Program-made: the position numbers and the translations under genes | Shown: piece by piece, positions 33,049 to 41,265 of the stretch | Layout: the number at the start of each line of letters is the position of its first letter | Position numbering within the stretch: position 1 is the stretch's first letter | The notes under the pieces: model-generated | Told to the model about the DNA's origin: nothing | Databases searched by the model: none | The model's input: only the letters and a program-made list of their open reading frames with translations | Assembly (NCBI GenBank): GCA_009840165.1 | Contig: VXOG01000111.1 | Coordinates: 1-64,000 of the forward strand | Length of the DNA stretch: 64,000 bases | Source: Chloroflexota bacterium | GTDB lineage: Bacteria > Chloroflexota > Dehalococcoidia > Lucifugimonadales > UBA3495 | Direction of reading: 5' to 3'

Positions 33049-33414
33049 ATGGCTATACAGAAAACCGAGACAGTATCAGCGGAATATATGTCGCCTATGG
33101 CAATCGCGAACCGGGGGATTGACCTGGCCGCCGCTTTGTATCCCGTAGAGCCGGACCGGGCGGCAGAAATCGTGAAGGAAACGATAGAGTGGTACGCGGA
33201 TACGGTGTTGAACGCGGGAGGCGATCCGCAAACTGCCATCGTCAAACTGGCAAAGAAACGCGAGGATGACTCACTGGTTGCAGGCTACAAGTCGGTAACC
33301 GACCTGGGTGACGGTTGCTGGTCAAAGTTGTGGCTGTCGGAGGACCAGGATGATGCGTGGTACTGGCACATGGCTTGCGCGCGCAAGATAGTGAAGGGAA
33401 TTGCTGCGCCCTAG
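33049..33414 (+). CDS. Hypothetical protein, first of an overlapping pair
   Basis: A 121-residue acidic-basic mixed protein with no family I recognise. It contains an Asp/Trp-rich segment DGCWSKLWLSEDQDDAWYWHMACARK near the C-terminus. AGGGAG 8 bases before the ATG at 33049 supports translation. Its last 14 bases overlap the next gene. Function unknown; the compact pair could be a toxin-antitoxin or an accessory module. Confidence 0.55.
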   Translation: MAIQKTETVSAEYMSPMAIANRGIDLAAALYPVEPDRAAEIVKETIEWYADTVLNAGGDPQTAIVKLAKKREDDSLVAGYKSVTDLGDGCWSKLWLSEDQDDAWYWHMACARKIVKGIAAP

Positions 33415-33862
33415 AGAGTTACTAGCGTCAACGTTCGCAAACATCGCTGAGACCTGTTTGCAAATCGCGCAGGATATTGAAAGCAGCATCGCCTACACTG
33501 ATACGTACAAGCGTCCGGCGGTCGGCGGGTTGGTATGGGACGCACTGGTGGCTATGACTACCGCTATCGGTGTGATTGAGAGGGGTAACAGCGATTTCGT
33601 TACTGGGCGAGCCAACGTCATGAATCCGATCATCGGACGTTTGGATGAAACCCGCCCTGAACTCAAGATAGCGGAACGGTTACAGTACGTTCGAGACCTG
33701 CACACGCTGGAACACGCCGGGCAGATGCGCAGAGGCACGTATGAGGAAGCCTGCCTAGAGGCCGGGCAGTTACTGGTGACGCTGAATTCCTTGCTGCCGA
33801 TAGGGATGAGGATTGAATCGCAGCGGTTAACGTGGTTGAGGGATGCAGCCGCAACGCAGTAG
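33401..33862 (+). CDS. Hypothetical helical protein, second of an overlapping pair
   Basis: The 153-residue product starts at TTG 33401 inside the end of the previous gene. It looks all-helical (ETCLQIAQDIESSIAYTDTYK, WDALVAMTTAIGVIERGNSDFVTGR, YEEACLEAGQLLVTLNSLLP). No family is recognised and no membrane segment is clear. The 14-base overlap implies coupled translation with its neighbour. Role unknown. Confidence 0.5.
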   Translation: MLRPRELLASTFANIAETCLQIAQDIESSIAYTDTYKRPAVGGLVWDALVAMTTAIGVIERGNSDFVTGRANVMNPIIGRLDETRPELKIAERLQYVRDLHTLEHAGQMRRGTYEEACLEAGQLLVTLNSLLPIGMRIESQRLTWLRDAAATQ

Positions 33863-33918
33863 GAGCGGATCCGCCAAAGAGGGATTCGCCCCTGCTGATT
33901 TCAGGCTTGCCGCTTTAT

Positions 33919-34509
33919 TCAGCTTTGCTGGGCTTCGAAGGCGGCGATGGCGCCCTCATGCTGCAAGGTTAGCCCGATGTCGTCCAGGCCGTTGAGCAGG
34001 CAGTAGCGGCGGAATTCGTCAACCTCGAAATCGACCACGATTTCCTCGTCGCCGTCGCGAACCTGCATGCCTTCCAGATCGACGGTGATCTGGAAACCAG
34101 GGGCCTCCTTGGCCTTGTCCATGATCCGGCGCACGTCAGATTCGGGCAGGATGAGCGGCAATACGCCGTTCTTGAAGCAGTTGTTGAAGAAGATGTCGGC
34201 GAAGCTGGGAGCTATGATGCAGCGGATGCCGTAGTCTTCCAACGCCCAGGGTGCGTGTTCCCGTGAAGAGCCGCAGCCGAAGTTGGGGCCGGATACCAGG
34301 ATTTTGGCGCTGCGGTAAGCGTCCTGATTGAGTAGAAAATCGGGGTTCTCAGACCGGTCGTCGTTGTACCGGTAGCGGTCGAACAGATATTGGCCGAAGC
34401 CAGTGCGCTCGATGCTCTTCAGGTACACGGCCGGAATGATCATGTCGGTGTCAACGTTGACGGCGTCCAGGGGCGCTACAACGCCTTCCAATTTGACGAA
34501 GGGTTCCAT
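33919..34509 (-). CDS. leuD: 3-isopropylmalate dehydratase small subunit
   Basis: The 196-residue protein has [34 protein letters not shown], the swivel-domain motif [45 protein letters not shown], typical of LeuD. With LeuC it isomerises 2-isopropylmalate to 3-isopropylmalate in leucine synthesis. Length is normal for the bacterial small subunit. It lies downstream of leuC with an 80-base gap that holds a hairpin repeat, so its expression relative to leuC may be reduced. Confidence 0.95.
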   Translation of the reverse strand: MEPFVKLEGVVAPLDAVNVDTDMIIPAVYLKSIERTGFGQYLFDRYRYNDDRSENPDFLLNQDAYRSAKILVSGPNFGCGSSREHAPWALEDYGIRCIIAPSFADIFFNNCFKNGVLPLILPESDVRRIMDKAKEAPGFQITVDLEGMQVRDGDEEIVVDFEVDEFRRYCLLNGLDDIGLTLQHEGAIAAFEAQQS

Positions 34510-34538
34510 TTGTCTTTACCTCTGTTTTGGTAGATCAT

Positions 34539-34573
34539 CCTCAGCTCGACCCTCTCCCATCGAGGGAGAGGGA
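34539..34573. repeat. CCTCTCCC/GGGAGAGG dispersed hairpin, copy 4
   Basis: GACCCTCTCCCAT and CGAGGGAGAGGGAG arms between leuC and leuD; may give partial termination or mRNA processing. Confidence 0.55.
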
Positions 34574-34589
34574 GACAGGCGCATGGTGT

Positions 34590-35993
34590 CTAGAAATCGC
34601 GCACATCCACGAAGTGGCCGGCGATGGCGGCGGCGGCGGCCATTTCGGGGCTGACCAGATGGGTACGGCCGCCTCTGCCCTGCCGACCCTCAAAGTTGCG
34701 GTTGGAGGTCGAAGCGCAGCGCTGGCCGGGATCCAGAATGTCGGGGTTCATGCCGAGACACATCGAGCAGCCCGCCACGCGCCAGTCGAAACCGGCGTCC
34801 TTGAATACTTGGTCGAGCCCTTCCGCTTCGGCCTGTGCTTTGACCCGCGCGGAGCCCGGGACGACCATGGCGTACACGTCGGAATTGACCTGCCGGCCCC
34901 GAATCACGTTGGCGGCGGCGCGCAGGTCGTCGATGCGAGCGTTGGTGCACGCGCCCAGGAACACGCGGTCGATCCTGATGTCCTCAATGCGCTGGTTAGG
35001 CTCCAAGCCCATGTACTCCAGCGCGCGCTCGGCGGCCTCGCGTTCTGCGGTGGTCTCAAAGGAAGCAGGGTCGGGGACCCGGTCGGTGATCTGCGCCACC
35101 ATGTCGGGCTTGGTGCCCCAGGTGACGAAGGGCGCCAAGTCGGCGGCGTTGATTACAATGGTACGGTCATAGCTTGCGCCGGAGTCGGTGGGCAGTCCGC
35201 GCCACTCTTCGATCTTGGCCTCAAGCTCCGCGCCCTTGGGGGCGTAGGGTCGGGTGCGGACGTACTCGAAGGTGGTTTCGTCGGGGGCGATCATGCCGGC
35301 GCGGGCGCCGCCCTCGATGCTCATGTTGCAGACCGTCATGCGCCCGTCCATGGACAGGTTGCGGATGGCCTCGCCGGTGTATTCGATGACGTGTCCGGTG
35401 CCGCCGTTGACACCCATGTGGCCGATGATGCCGAGGATGACGTCCTTAGCGGTCACGCCGTGGGGAAGTTCTCCGTCCACGCGGACTTCCATCGTATTGG
35501 GTTTGAACTGCCGCAGGGTTTGGGTCGCCAGCACGTGCTCCACTTCGGAGGTACCGATGCCAACAGCGAAACAGCCCAGGGCGCCGTGGGTGGAGGTGTG
35601 GCTGTCGCCGCACACCACGGTCTTGCCGGGCAGCGTGTAGCCGAGATCAGGCCCGATGACGTGGACGATGCCCTGGTTCTCGCTGAAACGATCGTAGTAG
35701 AAGGGCAGGTTGAACTCGGCGGCGTTGCGGTCCAGCGCATCGAGTTGGGCCTTGGAGATCTGGTCCTCGATGGGGCGGGTCAGTTCCCAGGTGGGGGTGT
35801 TGTGGTCGGCGGTGGCGACGGTGAGATCGGGGCGGCGCACCTGTCGGCCGGCCATGCGGAGGCCATCGAAGGCCTGGGGCGAAGTTACCTCATGGACCAG
35901 ATGCAGGTCGATGTAGATGAGCGACGGCTGCCCCGGCTCTTCGTGTACGACGTGGGCATCCCAGATTTTTTCGAACATGGTTCGGGGGGCCAA
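34590..35993 (-). CDS. leuC: 3-isopropylmalate dehydratase large subunit
   Basis: The 467-residue protein has the aconitase-family start [48 protein letters not shown], and the [4Fe-4S] cysteines in [15 protein letters not shown] and [10 protein letters not shown]. It forms the leucine-pathway isomerase with LeuD. I place the start at TTG 35993, giving the usual N-terminus and a GAGGAGG box 7 bases upstream; TTG 35999 is too close to that box and ATG 35978 too far. A strong extended -10 lies 70 bases upstream. Confidence 0.94.
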   Translation of the reverse strand: MAPRTMFEKIWDAHVVHEEPGQPSLIYIDLHLVHEVTSPQAFDGLRMAGRQVRRPDLTVATADHNTPTWELTRPIEDQISKAQLDALDRNAAEFNLPFYYDRFSENQGIVHVIGPDLGYTLPGKTVVCGDSHTSTHGALGCFAVGIGTSEVEHVLATQTLRQFKPNTMEVRVDGELPHGVTAKDVILGIIGHMGVNGGTGHVIEYTGEAIRNLSMDGRMTVCNMSIEGGARAGMIAPDETTFEYVRTRPYAPKGAELEAKIEEWRGLPTDSGASYDRTIVINAADLAPFVTWGTKPDMVAQITDRVPDPASFETTAEREAAERALEYMGLEPNQRIEDIRIDRVFLGACTNARIDDLRAAANVIRGRQVNSDVYAMVVPGSARVKAQAEAEGLDQVFKDAGFDWRVAGCSMCLGMNPDILDPGQRCASTSNRNFEGRQGRGGRTHLVSPEMAAAAAIAGHFVDVRDF

Positions 35994-36057
35994 TTTCAAT
36001 CCTCCTCAAACAGGGGACACGCGACCGCGCGCCCGAAAATCACAATACGGCGCGAGT

Positions 36058-36066
36058 ATTATAGCA
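36058..36066 (-). promoter_or_regulatory. Extended -10 promoter of leuCD
   Basis: On the minus strand TGCTATAAT is a perfect extended -10 (TGnTATAAT), 65 bases before the leuC start. No T-box or leader peptide with Leu codons is evident in the short leader. Confidence 0.5.
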
Positions 36067-36148
36067 CTGCGAAGAATTAGGACCGGCTGAGGCTGCGGGC
36101 TGACTTGCGGTGGTAGAGTCGTCGCCTATTTGCCGTTTGGGTTTCGGT

Positions 36149-38815
36149 TCACTGGCAGAAAGGCAAGCCGAGCCCGTCGAGGTCGTTATTCTCCACTTCC
36201 TGTAATGGTATGGGCACACACCCGGTCAACCGATTGCCGCCGAGCCACAACACTCGTAAATACGAGAGGTTGCCTAGCTCAGGGGGGATAGAGCCAGTTA
36301 ACTCGTTGCGATGGAGGAACAGCGATTCCAAGTAGGTGATATCGCCTAACTCTGGAGGAATTGCGCCGGTTAACTGGTTGTTACTGACGGACAACTCCCG
36401 CAGGTAGGCAAGGTTGCCTAATTCTGGGGGTATAGGGCCGGTCAGCTGATTGTATGCGAGCTGTAACGTTCGCAAATTGGCAATGTCGCCTAGTTCCGGA
36501 GGTATCGAACCGGCAAGCCCATTGCTGGTGTGACTACCATTACCCGGGTAAGGCTCGTTTCCGTTCAAGGTATAGAGGTGCAGTTCGGTTACTCGCCCAT
36601 TGGAGTCGGTGGTTACGCCGTACCATTCGCCCAGTGGGCGGTTGCTCAGCCAGTTGGTGTTGAACACCCAATTCGGCCCATCCGTGGCATGGTAAAGAGC
36701 GATCAGAGCGTCGCGGTCAGTATCGGTGTCCCCTGACGTTCCAGTAAACACGGACTGGCAAAAAGGCAGGCCGAGTTGGGTGAGGTCGCTACGCTCCACG
36801 CTCCTTAAACTCCCCGGTATGCACCCGGTCAGTAAGTTATTGCTTAGGTGCAGCTGTTCCAAGTAGGGTAGGTTACCCAACTCTGCGGGTATGGAACCGG
36901 TCAACTCGTTCCAACTGAGATTCAGAGACTCCAAGTAGGCTAGGTTGCCCAGCCCCGGCGGTATGGGACCGGTCAACTGGTTAACGTTGAGGCTCAACTC
37001 TCGCAAGTTGAAGAGCTTGCCAAACTCCGTAGGTATCGGGCCGGTCAATTGATTGCCGCCAAGGCTCAGGATGCTCAAGCTAGATAGGCTGCCTAGCTCC
37101 GGTGGGATCGGGCCAGTCAATTGGTTGCCAAAGAGGTAAATGCTGTTCAAGTTGGGGAATCTCCCCAACTCGGGAGGGATCGGCCCGGTTAACTGGTTGG
37201 CATAGAGAGACAGGTTGCTCAAGTTAGGCAGGTTGCCTAATTCGGGGGGTATAGCGCCAGTCAAGCGATTGTCACCGAGGTACAGGCCGCCAAGTTTAAG
37301 GAGATTGCTCAACTCCGGGGGGATCGAACCAGTTAGCTGGTTGCCATGTATGACCAGATGGTCCAAGTTGGGTAGGTTGCCCAGTTCCTGGGGTATTGAG
37401 CCAGTTAGCTGGTTGTTACTGAGGTTCAAGTTCTTCAAATTGTAGAGGTTGCCAAACTCCGGGGGTACGGGGCCAGTCAGCCGGTTGTTACCGAGGAACA
37501 GCCATTTCACCTTGGTGAGGTTACTCAATTCCGTAGGAATAGGGCCGGTCAACTGATTGCCACTCAAGACCAGATTCTCAACGTCAGCGAGGCTTCCTAG
37601 TTCCGGAGGTATCGGGCCGCTAAGCTGATTGTTGCTGAGGTTCAGATCCTTCAAGTCATGGAGGTTGCTCACCTCCGACGGTATCGGGCCGCTCAACTGG
37701 TTGGTTTGCAGGGACAGTTGCTTCAAGTTGGTAAGATTGCCTAACTCCGTGGGAATGGAACCATTCAGTTTGTTGTTGGATAGGTATAAAGTTCTCAGGT
37801 TGGCAAGGTTGCCCAATTCGGGCGGTATCGTGCCGGTCAATCCGTTGCCGCCAAGTTCCAGCCGTTCCAGTTTGGAGAGATTCGCCAGCTCCGGCGGTAA
37901 ATAGCCGGTCAATCCGCTGCCATTGGTTTCGCCTGGCAATGAGAAAGGAGAAGGTAACGAGTCCTGACTATAGAGTTTCAGGGCGATTACGCGCCCGTTA
38001 GCGTTGGCGGTCACGCCGTACCATTCGTCCAACGGACGGTCGCTTAACCAGTTGGTATTGTCCGTCCAGTCTGGTCCGCCAGTAGCATTGAACAGAGCGA
38101 TCAAGGCGTTGCGGTCAGCTGTTGTTGCGCCGTTCTCGGCGAGTTCGAACTGGCAGAAGGGCATACCAAGTTGCATGAAGTCGTTGAACAACACATCCTG
38201 CAATTCTGAAGGTATGCACCCGGTCAGTTGGTTGTTGCTGAGGTACAGACTCCGCAAGTTGGAGAGATTCGCCAAGTCTAGCGGTATCGGGCCGGTCAAC
38301 TGGTTGTTGAGGAGGCGCAGATTACGCAAGTCGGCGATGTTGCCCAGTTCCGCAGGGATCGGGCCAGTTAGTTGATTGCCGCTGAGTTCCAGATATGCCA
38401 AGTTGTCGATGTTGCCAAGTCTCATTGGTATTGGGCCGGTAAACCGGTTGTAACCAAGGTCTAGATACTCCAAGCTATAGAGGGTGCCGAGTTCATCTGG
38501 CATCGGTCCGGCCAACCAATTTCCTCTGAGGTCCAGCCGATGCAAGCTGACGAGGTTGCCCAGCTCCCGAGGAATGGGACCGGTCAACTGGTTGCTCTCG
38601 AGATCCAGGGTCTCCAACTCGGTAAGGTTGCCCAGTTCCCTGGGTATAGAGCCCACCAAGCCGTTTCCGGTATGGCTACCATTCATGTCGTACCAAGGCT
38701 TGCTTCCGTCAAAAGTGTAGAGGTGCAGTTCGGTCACTCGCCCGTCGCGTTGGTGATTACGCCATACCATTCGTTCAGCGGAAGGTCGCTTAACCAGTTG
38801 GTATTGATTATCCAA
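36149..38815 (-). CDS. Leucine-rich-repeat protein, C-terminal fragment after frameshift
   Basis: Three modules are visible. Module 1 keeps only its LRRs here (6 repeats), module 2 has 15 and module 3 has 4, for 25 plant-type 24-residue repeats of the form LGNLxxLxxLxLxxNQLTGPIPPE. Modules 2 and 3 start with an N-cap (DRxALIALxxATxGPxW, NTNWLSxRPL, EWYGVT) and all three end in a C-cap with LTGC.P and LGxPFCQ. The first codons (to about 38746) are out of frame with the gene's real N-terminus. It is probably secreted. See the N-terminal fragment entry. Confidence 0.7.
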   Translation of the reverse strand: MDNQYQLVKRPSAERMVWRNHQRDGRVTELHLYTFDGSKPWYDMNGSHTGNGLVGSIPRELGNLTELETLDLESNQLTGPIPRELGNLVSLHRLDLRGNWLAGPMPDELGTLYSLEYLDLGYNRFTGPIPMRLGNIDNLAYLELSGNQLTGPIPAELGNIADLRNLRLLNNQLTGPIPLDLANLSNLRSLYLSNNQLTGCIPSELQDVLFNDFMQLGMPFCQFELAENGATTADRNALIALFNATGGPDWTDNTNWLSDRPLDEWYGVTANANGRVIALKLYSQDSLPSPFSLPGETNGSGLTGYLPPELANLSKLERLELGGNGLTGTIPPELGNLANLRTLYLSNNKLNGSIPTELGNLTNLKQLSLQTNQLSGPIPSEVSNLHDLKDLNLSNNQLSGPIPPELGSLADVENLVLSGNQLTGPIPTELSNLTKVKWLFLGNNRLTGPVPPEFGNLYNLKNLNLSNNQLTGSIPQELGNLPNLDHLVIHGNQLTGSIPPELSNLLKLGGLYLGDNRLTGAIPPELGNLPNLSNLSLYANQLTGPIPPELGRFPNLNSIYLFGNQLTGPIPPELGSLSSLSILSLGGNQLTGPIPTEFGKLFNLRELSLNVNQLTGPIPPGLGNLAYLESLNLSWNELTGSIPAELGNLPYLEQLHLSNNLLTGCIPGSLRSVERSDLTQLGLPFCQSVFTGTSGDTDTDRDALIALYHATDGPNWVFNTNWLSNRPLGEWYGVTTDSNGRVTELHLYTLNGNEPYPGNGSHTSNGLAGSIPPELGDIANLRTLQLAYNQLTGPIPPELGNLAYLRELSVSNNQLTGAIPPELGDITYLESLFLHRNELTGSIPPELGNLSYLRVLWLGGNRLTGCVPIPLQEVENNDLDGLGLPFCQ

Positions 38816-39312
38816 TTCGAGCCGTCGGTAGCATTGTAGAGAGCGATCAAAGCTTCGCGGTCGGTTTCGACGGACCCGGTTGTCCGGTAGGCAGGACAGG
38901 CCAATGGATGGTCGTCAAGCAGGAGGGTTCGCCAGTCGGAGCAGGCGAGGGAGTCATCCGCGGCTTTCCGGCACACGATGAAGTAATATTCGATACCGGG
39001 AGTCAGACGGGCGACGGTGTAGGTGGAGGCGGCTATGACGTCCGAGTAGGCGAATTTCTGCTTCCAGACGTCATTGTCGCGGTAGTCCTGGTAATCCTCA
39101 ACGGCCAGCCAACCGACGCGGTAGGTGGATACGCCGGCAACTTCGGTCCAGGTAAAGACGACTTCGCCGGGGTACGGGCCGTTGGCGACGTTTACATTCT
39201 GGGGCGCTGCCGGCGACGGCTGAGCCGACGCGGTTCCGCCCGCTGCGATCAAGGCGGCGATTATGGCGAATAGCGCCGGGATGGGCAGCAGTCGGGAGAT
39301 GATGGCGTTCAT
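38734..39312 (-). CDS. Leucine-rich-repeat protein, N-terminal fragment with signal peptide and FNIII domain
   Basis: The 192-residue fragment has a Sec signal peptide (IISRLLPIPALFAIIAALIAAGGTASA), then a fibronectin type III-like domain (PQNVNVANGPYPGEVVFTWTEVAGVSTYRVGW) and the LRR N-cap ETDREALIALYNATDGSNW..NTNWLSDLPLNEWYGV. It then stops at TNATGE. Restoring one A after about 38745 joins it to the downstream repeats, matching modules 2 and 3 (ANANGRV). So this and the next fragment are one gene of about 1,050 residues, either frameshifted in nature or by a sequencing error. ATG 39312 is preferred as start. Confidence 0.7.
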   Translation of the reverse strand: MNAIISRLLPIPALFAIIAALIAAGGTASAQPSPAAPQNVNVANGPYPGEVVFTWTEVAGVSTYRVGWLAVEDYQDYRDNDVWKQKFAYSDVIAASTYTVARLTPGIEYYFIVCRKAADDSLACSDWRTLLLDDHPLACPAYRTTGSVETDREALIALYNATDGSNWIINTNWLSDLPLNEWYGVITNATGE

Positions 39313-39363
39313 GTTCACTTGTTGGCAAAGTGGGTGTCTGGGCACTCTACCGGAACGCCGGAG

Positions 39364-41004
39364 CTAGTGCGCACCCGTTGCTTCCTGGGTCATCAGCTCT
39401 ACGATGTCGTTACTGGTGACGGCTCCTAAAAATTTGTCCGAATCTTCTTCCACGATAGGAATTACGGAGACGGAATTCTCTGACATGCGGTGCAGGACGT
39501 CCTCGACGTGCTCGTCGGGGCCCGCCGTGGGAGACTGCGTCCGCAATACGTCGTTGAGAGGGGTCCTGCCCCAAGCGCCCTTGGGCAAGTATCGCAACAT
39601 TTCCAGCGAAACTACTCCCACAAAAGCGCCTTTTTCCGCCACCACGTAGTCGTGCTGATGCGGCACAATCCATCGCTCGGTGAATTCGCGAACCGTGACT
39701 GAAGGGCCAGGATGGTTGTGAGAACGGTCCAGGATGTGATCCACGGTGATGTTATCCAGGGCGAATCCGACCACACCAGAGGGAATATCGTCCAGGTGGG
39801 TCGGGAGATCGGGTTTGCGGCTGGCGCGGCCGACGGCGAAAGTGATGACCGGAGGCATAAATAGAATGTAGCAGAACATCACCAGCACCAGGAACGAGAA
39901 CACAACCTCGTCGATGGTTCCGGTTTCCCACAGAACCAGCAACAAAGCGATTTCCGCCACGCCCTTGCCCATAAGGCCGGAAGCCACGGCATACGGCACG
40001 GTGAGACGGGCTACGTATGCGCCGATGAAGGCTCCGATAAAGTTGCCGATGAGCGGAACCAGCGCAAGCGCAAGCATTGTCCACGGATTCAGAGTTACGA
40101 ACGAGAAACTGAAATGGAGTCCCGCAGACGCGAAGAACAGGGGAACGAAGAATCCTTCGGCGACGCTGCGGAGTCCGGGAATGATCTCGCGACGGGCCTG
40201 GTAGGACAGTCCAGAGAGCGCAGCGCCAAACAGAAGGGCACCCAGGGAACCGTGCAGGCCCATTAGCTCCGCGCCGTACACCATCAGGAACAGAATGCCG
40301 ATCAGCAGCCCGAGGGATAACTGGGGCACCTGAATCAAACGCTGGAGCAGAGAGACCATAGGCGGCAGGACCCGGGAGGACAATACCCACGAAACCACTG
40401 CAAAACCCGCGATTTTGCCCAGCAAAATCAGAATGCCGGTGACCGACAACTCGTGAGCGTGCTCACCGATGCTGAACCCAATAAGCAGCAGAGTGATCAC
40501 TTCCGCGATGACCACGACGGTAAAGATCTGTAGGCCAAGCGGTTCCTTGAGGCGACCTTCATCGGAGAGCACTTTGGCTACTATGCCGAGGCTGGTCATG
40601 GACAAAACCCCGGCCAACGCCACGGCTTCTGTAAAGTTCAGGCTGAGTCCAAAGTCAAAAACCCAATCAGTGGTTACCAGCATGGAGATACCCATGGACA
40701 GGATCACCGAGAGTATGGCGGTCAGGAAATAATGGCCCCGGAGGGTTGCCATAAAGCTGGATATGTCGATTTCGTCGAGTCCGATCAGGAAGAAGAATAT
40801 AAACACTCCGAGGGTGAGCAGCAGTTCCAGGTGGCCGGAGGAGTCAATGGACCAAACGCCCGACAATTCCATAACCGGACCCAGCAATAATCCGGCGGTT
40901 ACGTAGGCGACAATTGCATTCAGCCGCAAGCGGCGGAAAACGCCCTCCGCAAGCTTTGTTACGATCACCAAAAGACCCAGAGACAGCAATGCTTCGTGGT
41001 GCAT
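39364..41004 (-). CDS. CPA2 cation/proton antiporter with CBS pair
   Basis: The 546-residue protein has a KefB/Na+:H+-antiporter membrane domain of about 12 segments, with the conserved start LLSLGLLVIVTKLAEGVFRRLRLNAIVAYVTAGLLLGP and a GLDEIDISSF loop. The C-terminal 130 residues form two CBS-like repeats (TVREFTERWIVPHQHDYVVAEKGAFVGVVSLEML and VEDVLHRMSENSVSVIPIVEEDSDKFLGAVTSNDIVEL) instead of the KTN/RCK domain of Kef proteins. CBS domains may sense adenine nucleotides. Start ATG 41004 follows AAAGG. It exchanges monovalent cations for protons across the inner membrane. Confidence 0.85.
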   Translation of the reverse strand: MHHEALLSLGLLVIVTKLAEGVFRRLRLNAIVAYVTAGLLLGPVMELSGVWSIDSSGHLELLLTLGVFIFFFLIGLDEIDISSFMATLRGHYFLTAILSVILSMGISMLVTTDWVFDFGLSLNFTEAVALAGVLSMTSLGIVAKVLSDEGRLKEPLGLQIFTVVVIAEVITLLLIGFSIGEHAHELSVTGILILLGKIAGFAVVSWVLSSRVLPPMVSLLQRLIQVPQLSLGLLIGILFLMVYGAELMGLHGSLGALLFGAALSGLSYQARREIIPGLRSVAEGFFVPLFFASAGLHFSFSFVTLNPWTMLALALVPLIGNFIGAFIGAYVARLTVPYAVASGLMGKGVAEIALLLVLWETGTIDEVVFSFLVLVMFCYILFMPPVITFAVGRASRKPDLPTHLDDIPSGVVGFALDNITVDHILDRSHNHPGPSVTVREFTERWIVPHQHDYVVAEKGAFVGVVSLEMLRYLPKGAWGRTPLNDVLRTQSPTAGPDEHVEDVLHRMSENSVSVIPIVEEDSDKFLGAVTSNDIVELMTQEATGAH

Positions 41005-41190
41005 TCGACCTTTGCTCCGTTGAACCGAACATGTTCGCGAGTTTATCGCGGTTTGGCTGTTCCTCAGACGCTTATGGCAAAGTGAACATAAGCGATTATG
41101 GCCGCGCCTATTATTCCCTAATAGCAGGCGGCGCACAAGCAAAAGGTGGAAGGCTCACGGGGTGGACGGGAGCGCCCAATCTCGCCGGCG

Positions 41191-41217
41191 TTGGGTGTCC
41201 GGAGCAGCCGTTATGAT
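41191..41217 (+). promoter_or_regulatory. Possible promoter of the M1 aminopeptidase gene
   Basis: TTGGGT and TATGAT with a 15-base spacer, 49 bases before the ATG at 41266. The spacer is short, so confidence is low. Confidence 0.3.
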
Positions 41218-41265
41218 AAACTGGCGCGGCATTCCCGAACAAACAGCAATCCCGGAGGAAACCCC

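Noticed and set aside
34527..36080. A 517-residue open frame on the plus strand opposite leuC
   Set aside because: It is the antisense shadow of leuC/leuD, has no family signature, and its residue content reflects GC-rich codons of the true gene.
35994..36148. T-box or Leu-rich leader peptide upstream of leuC
   Set aside because: No leader frame with Leu codons and no T-box sequence was seen.
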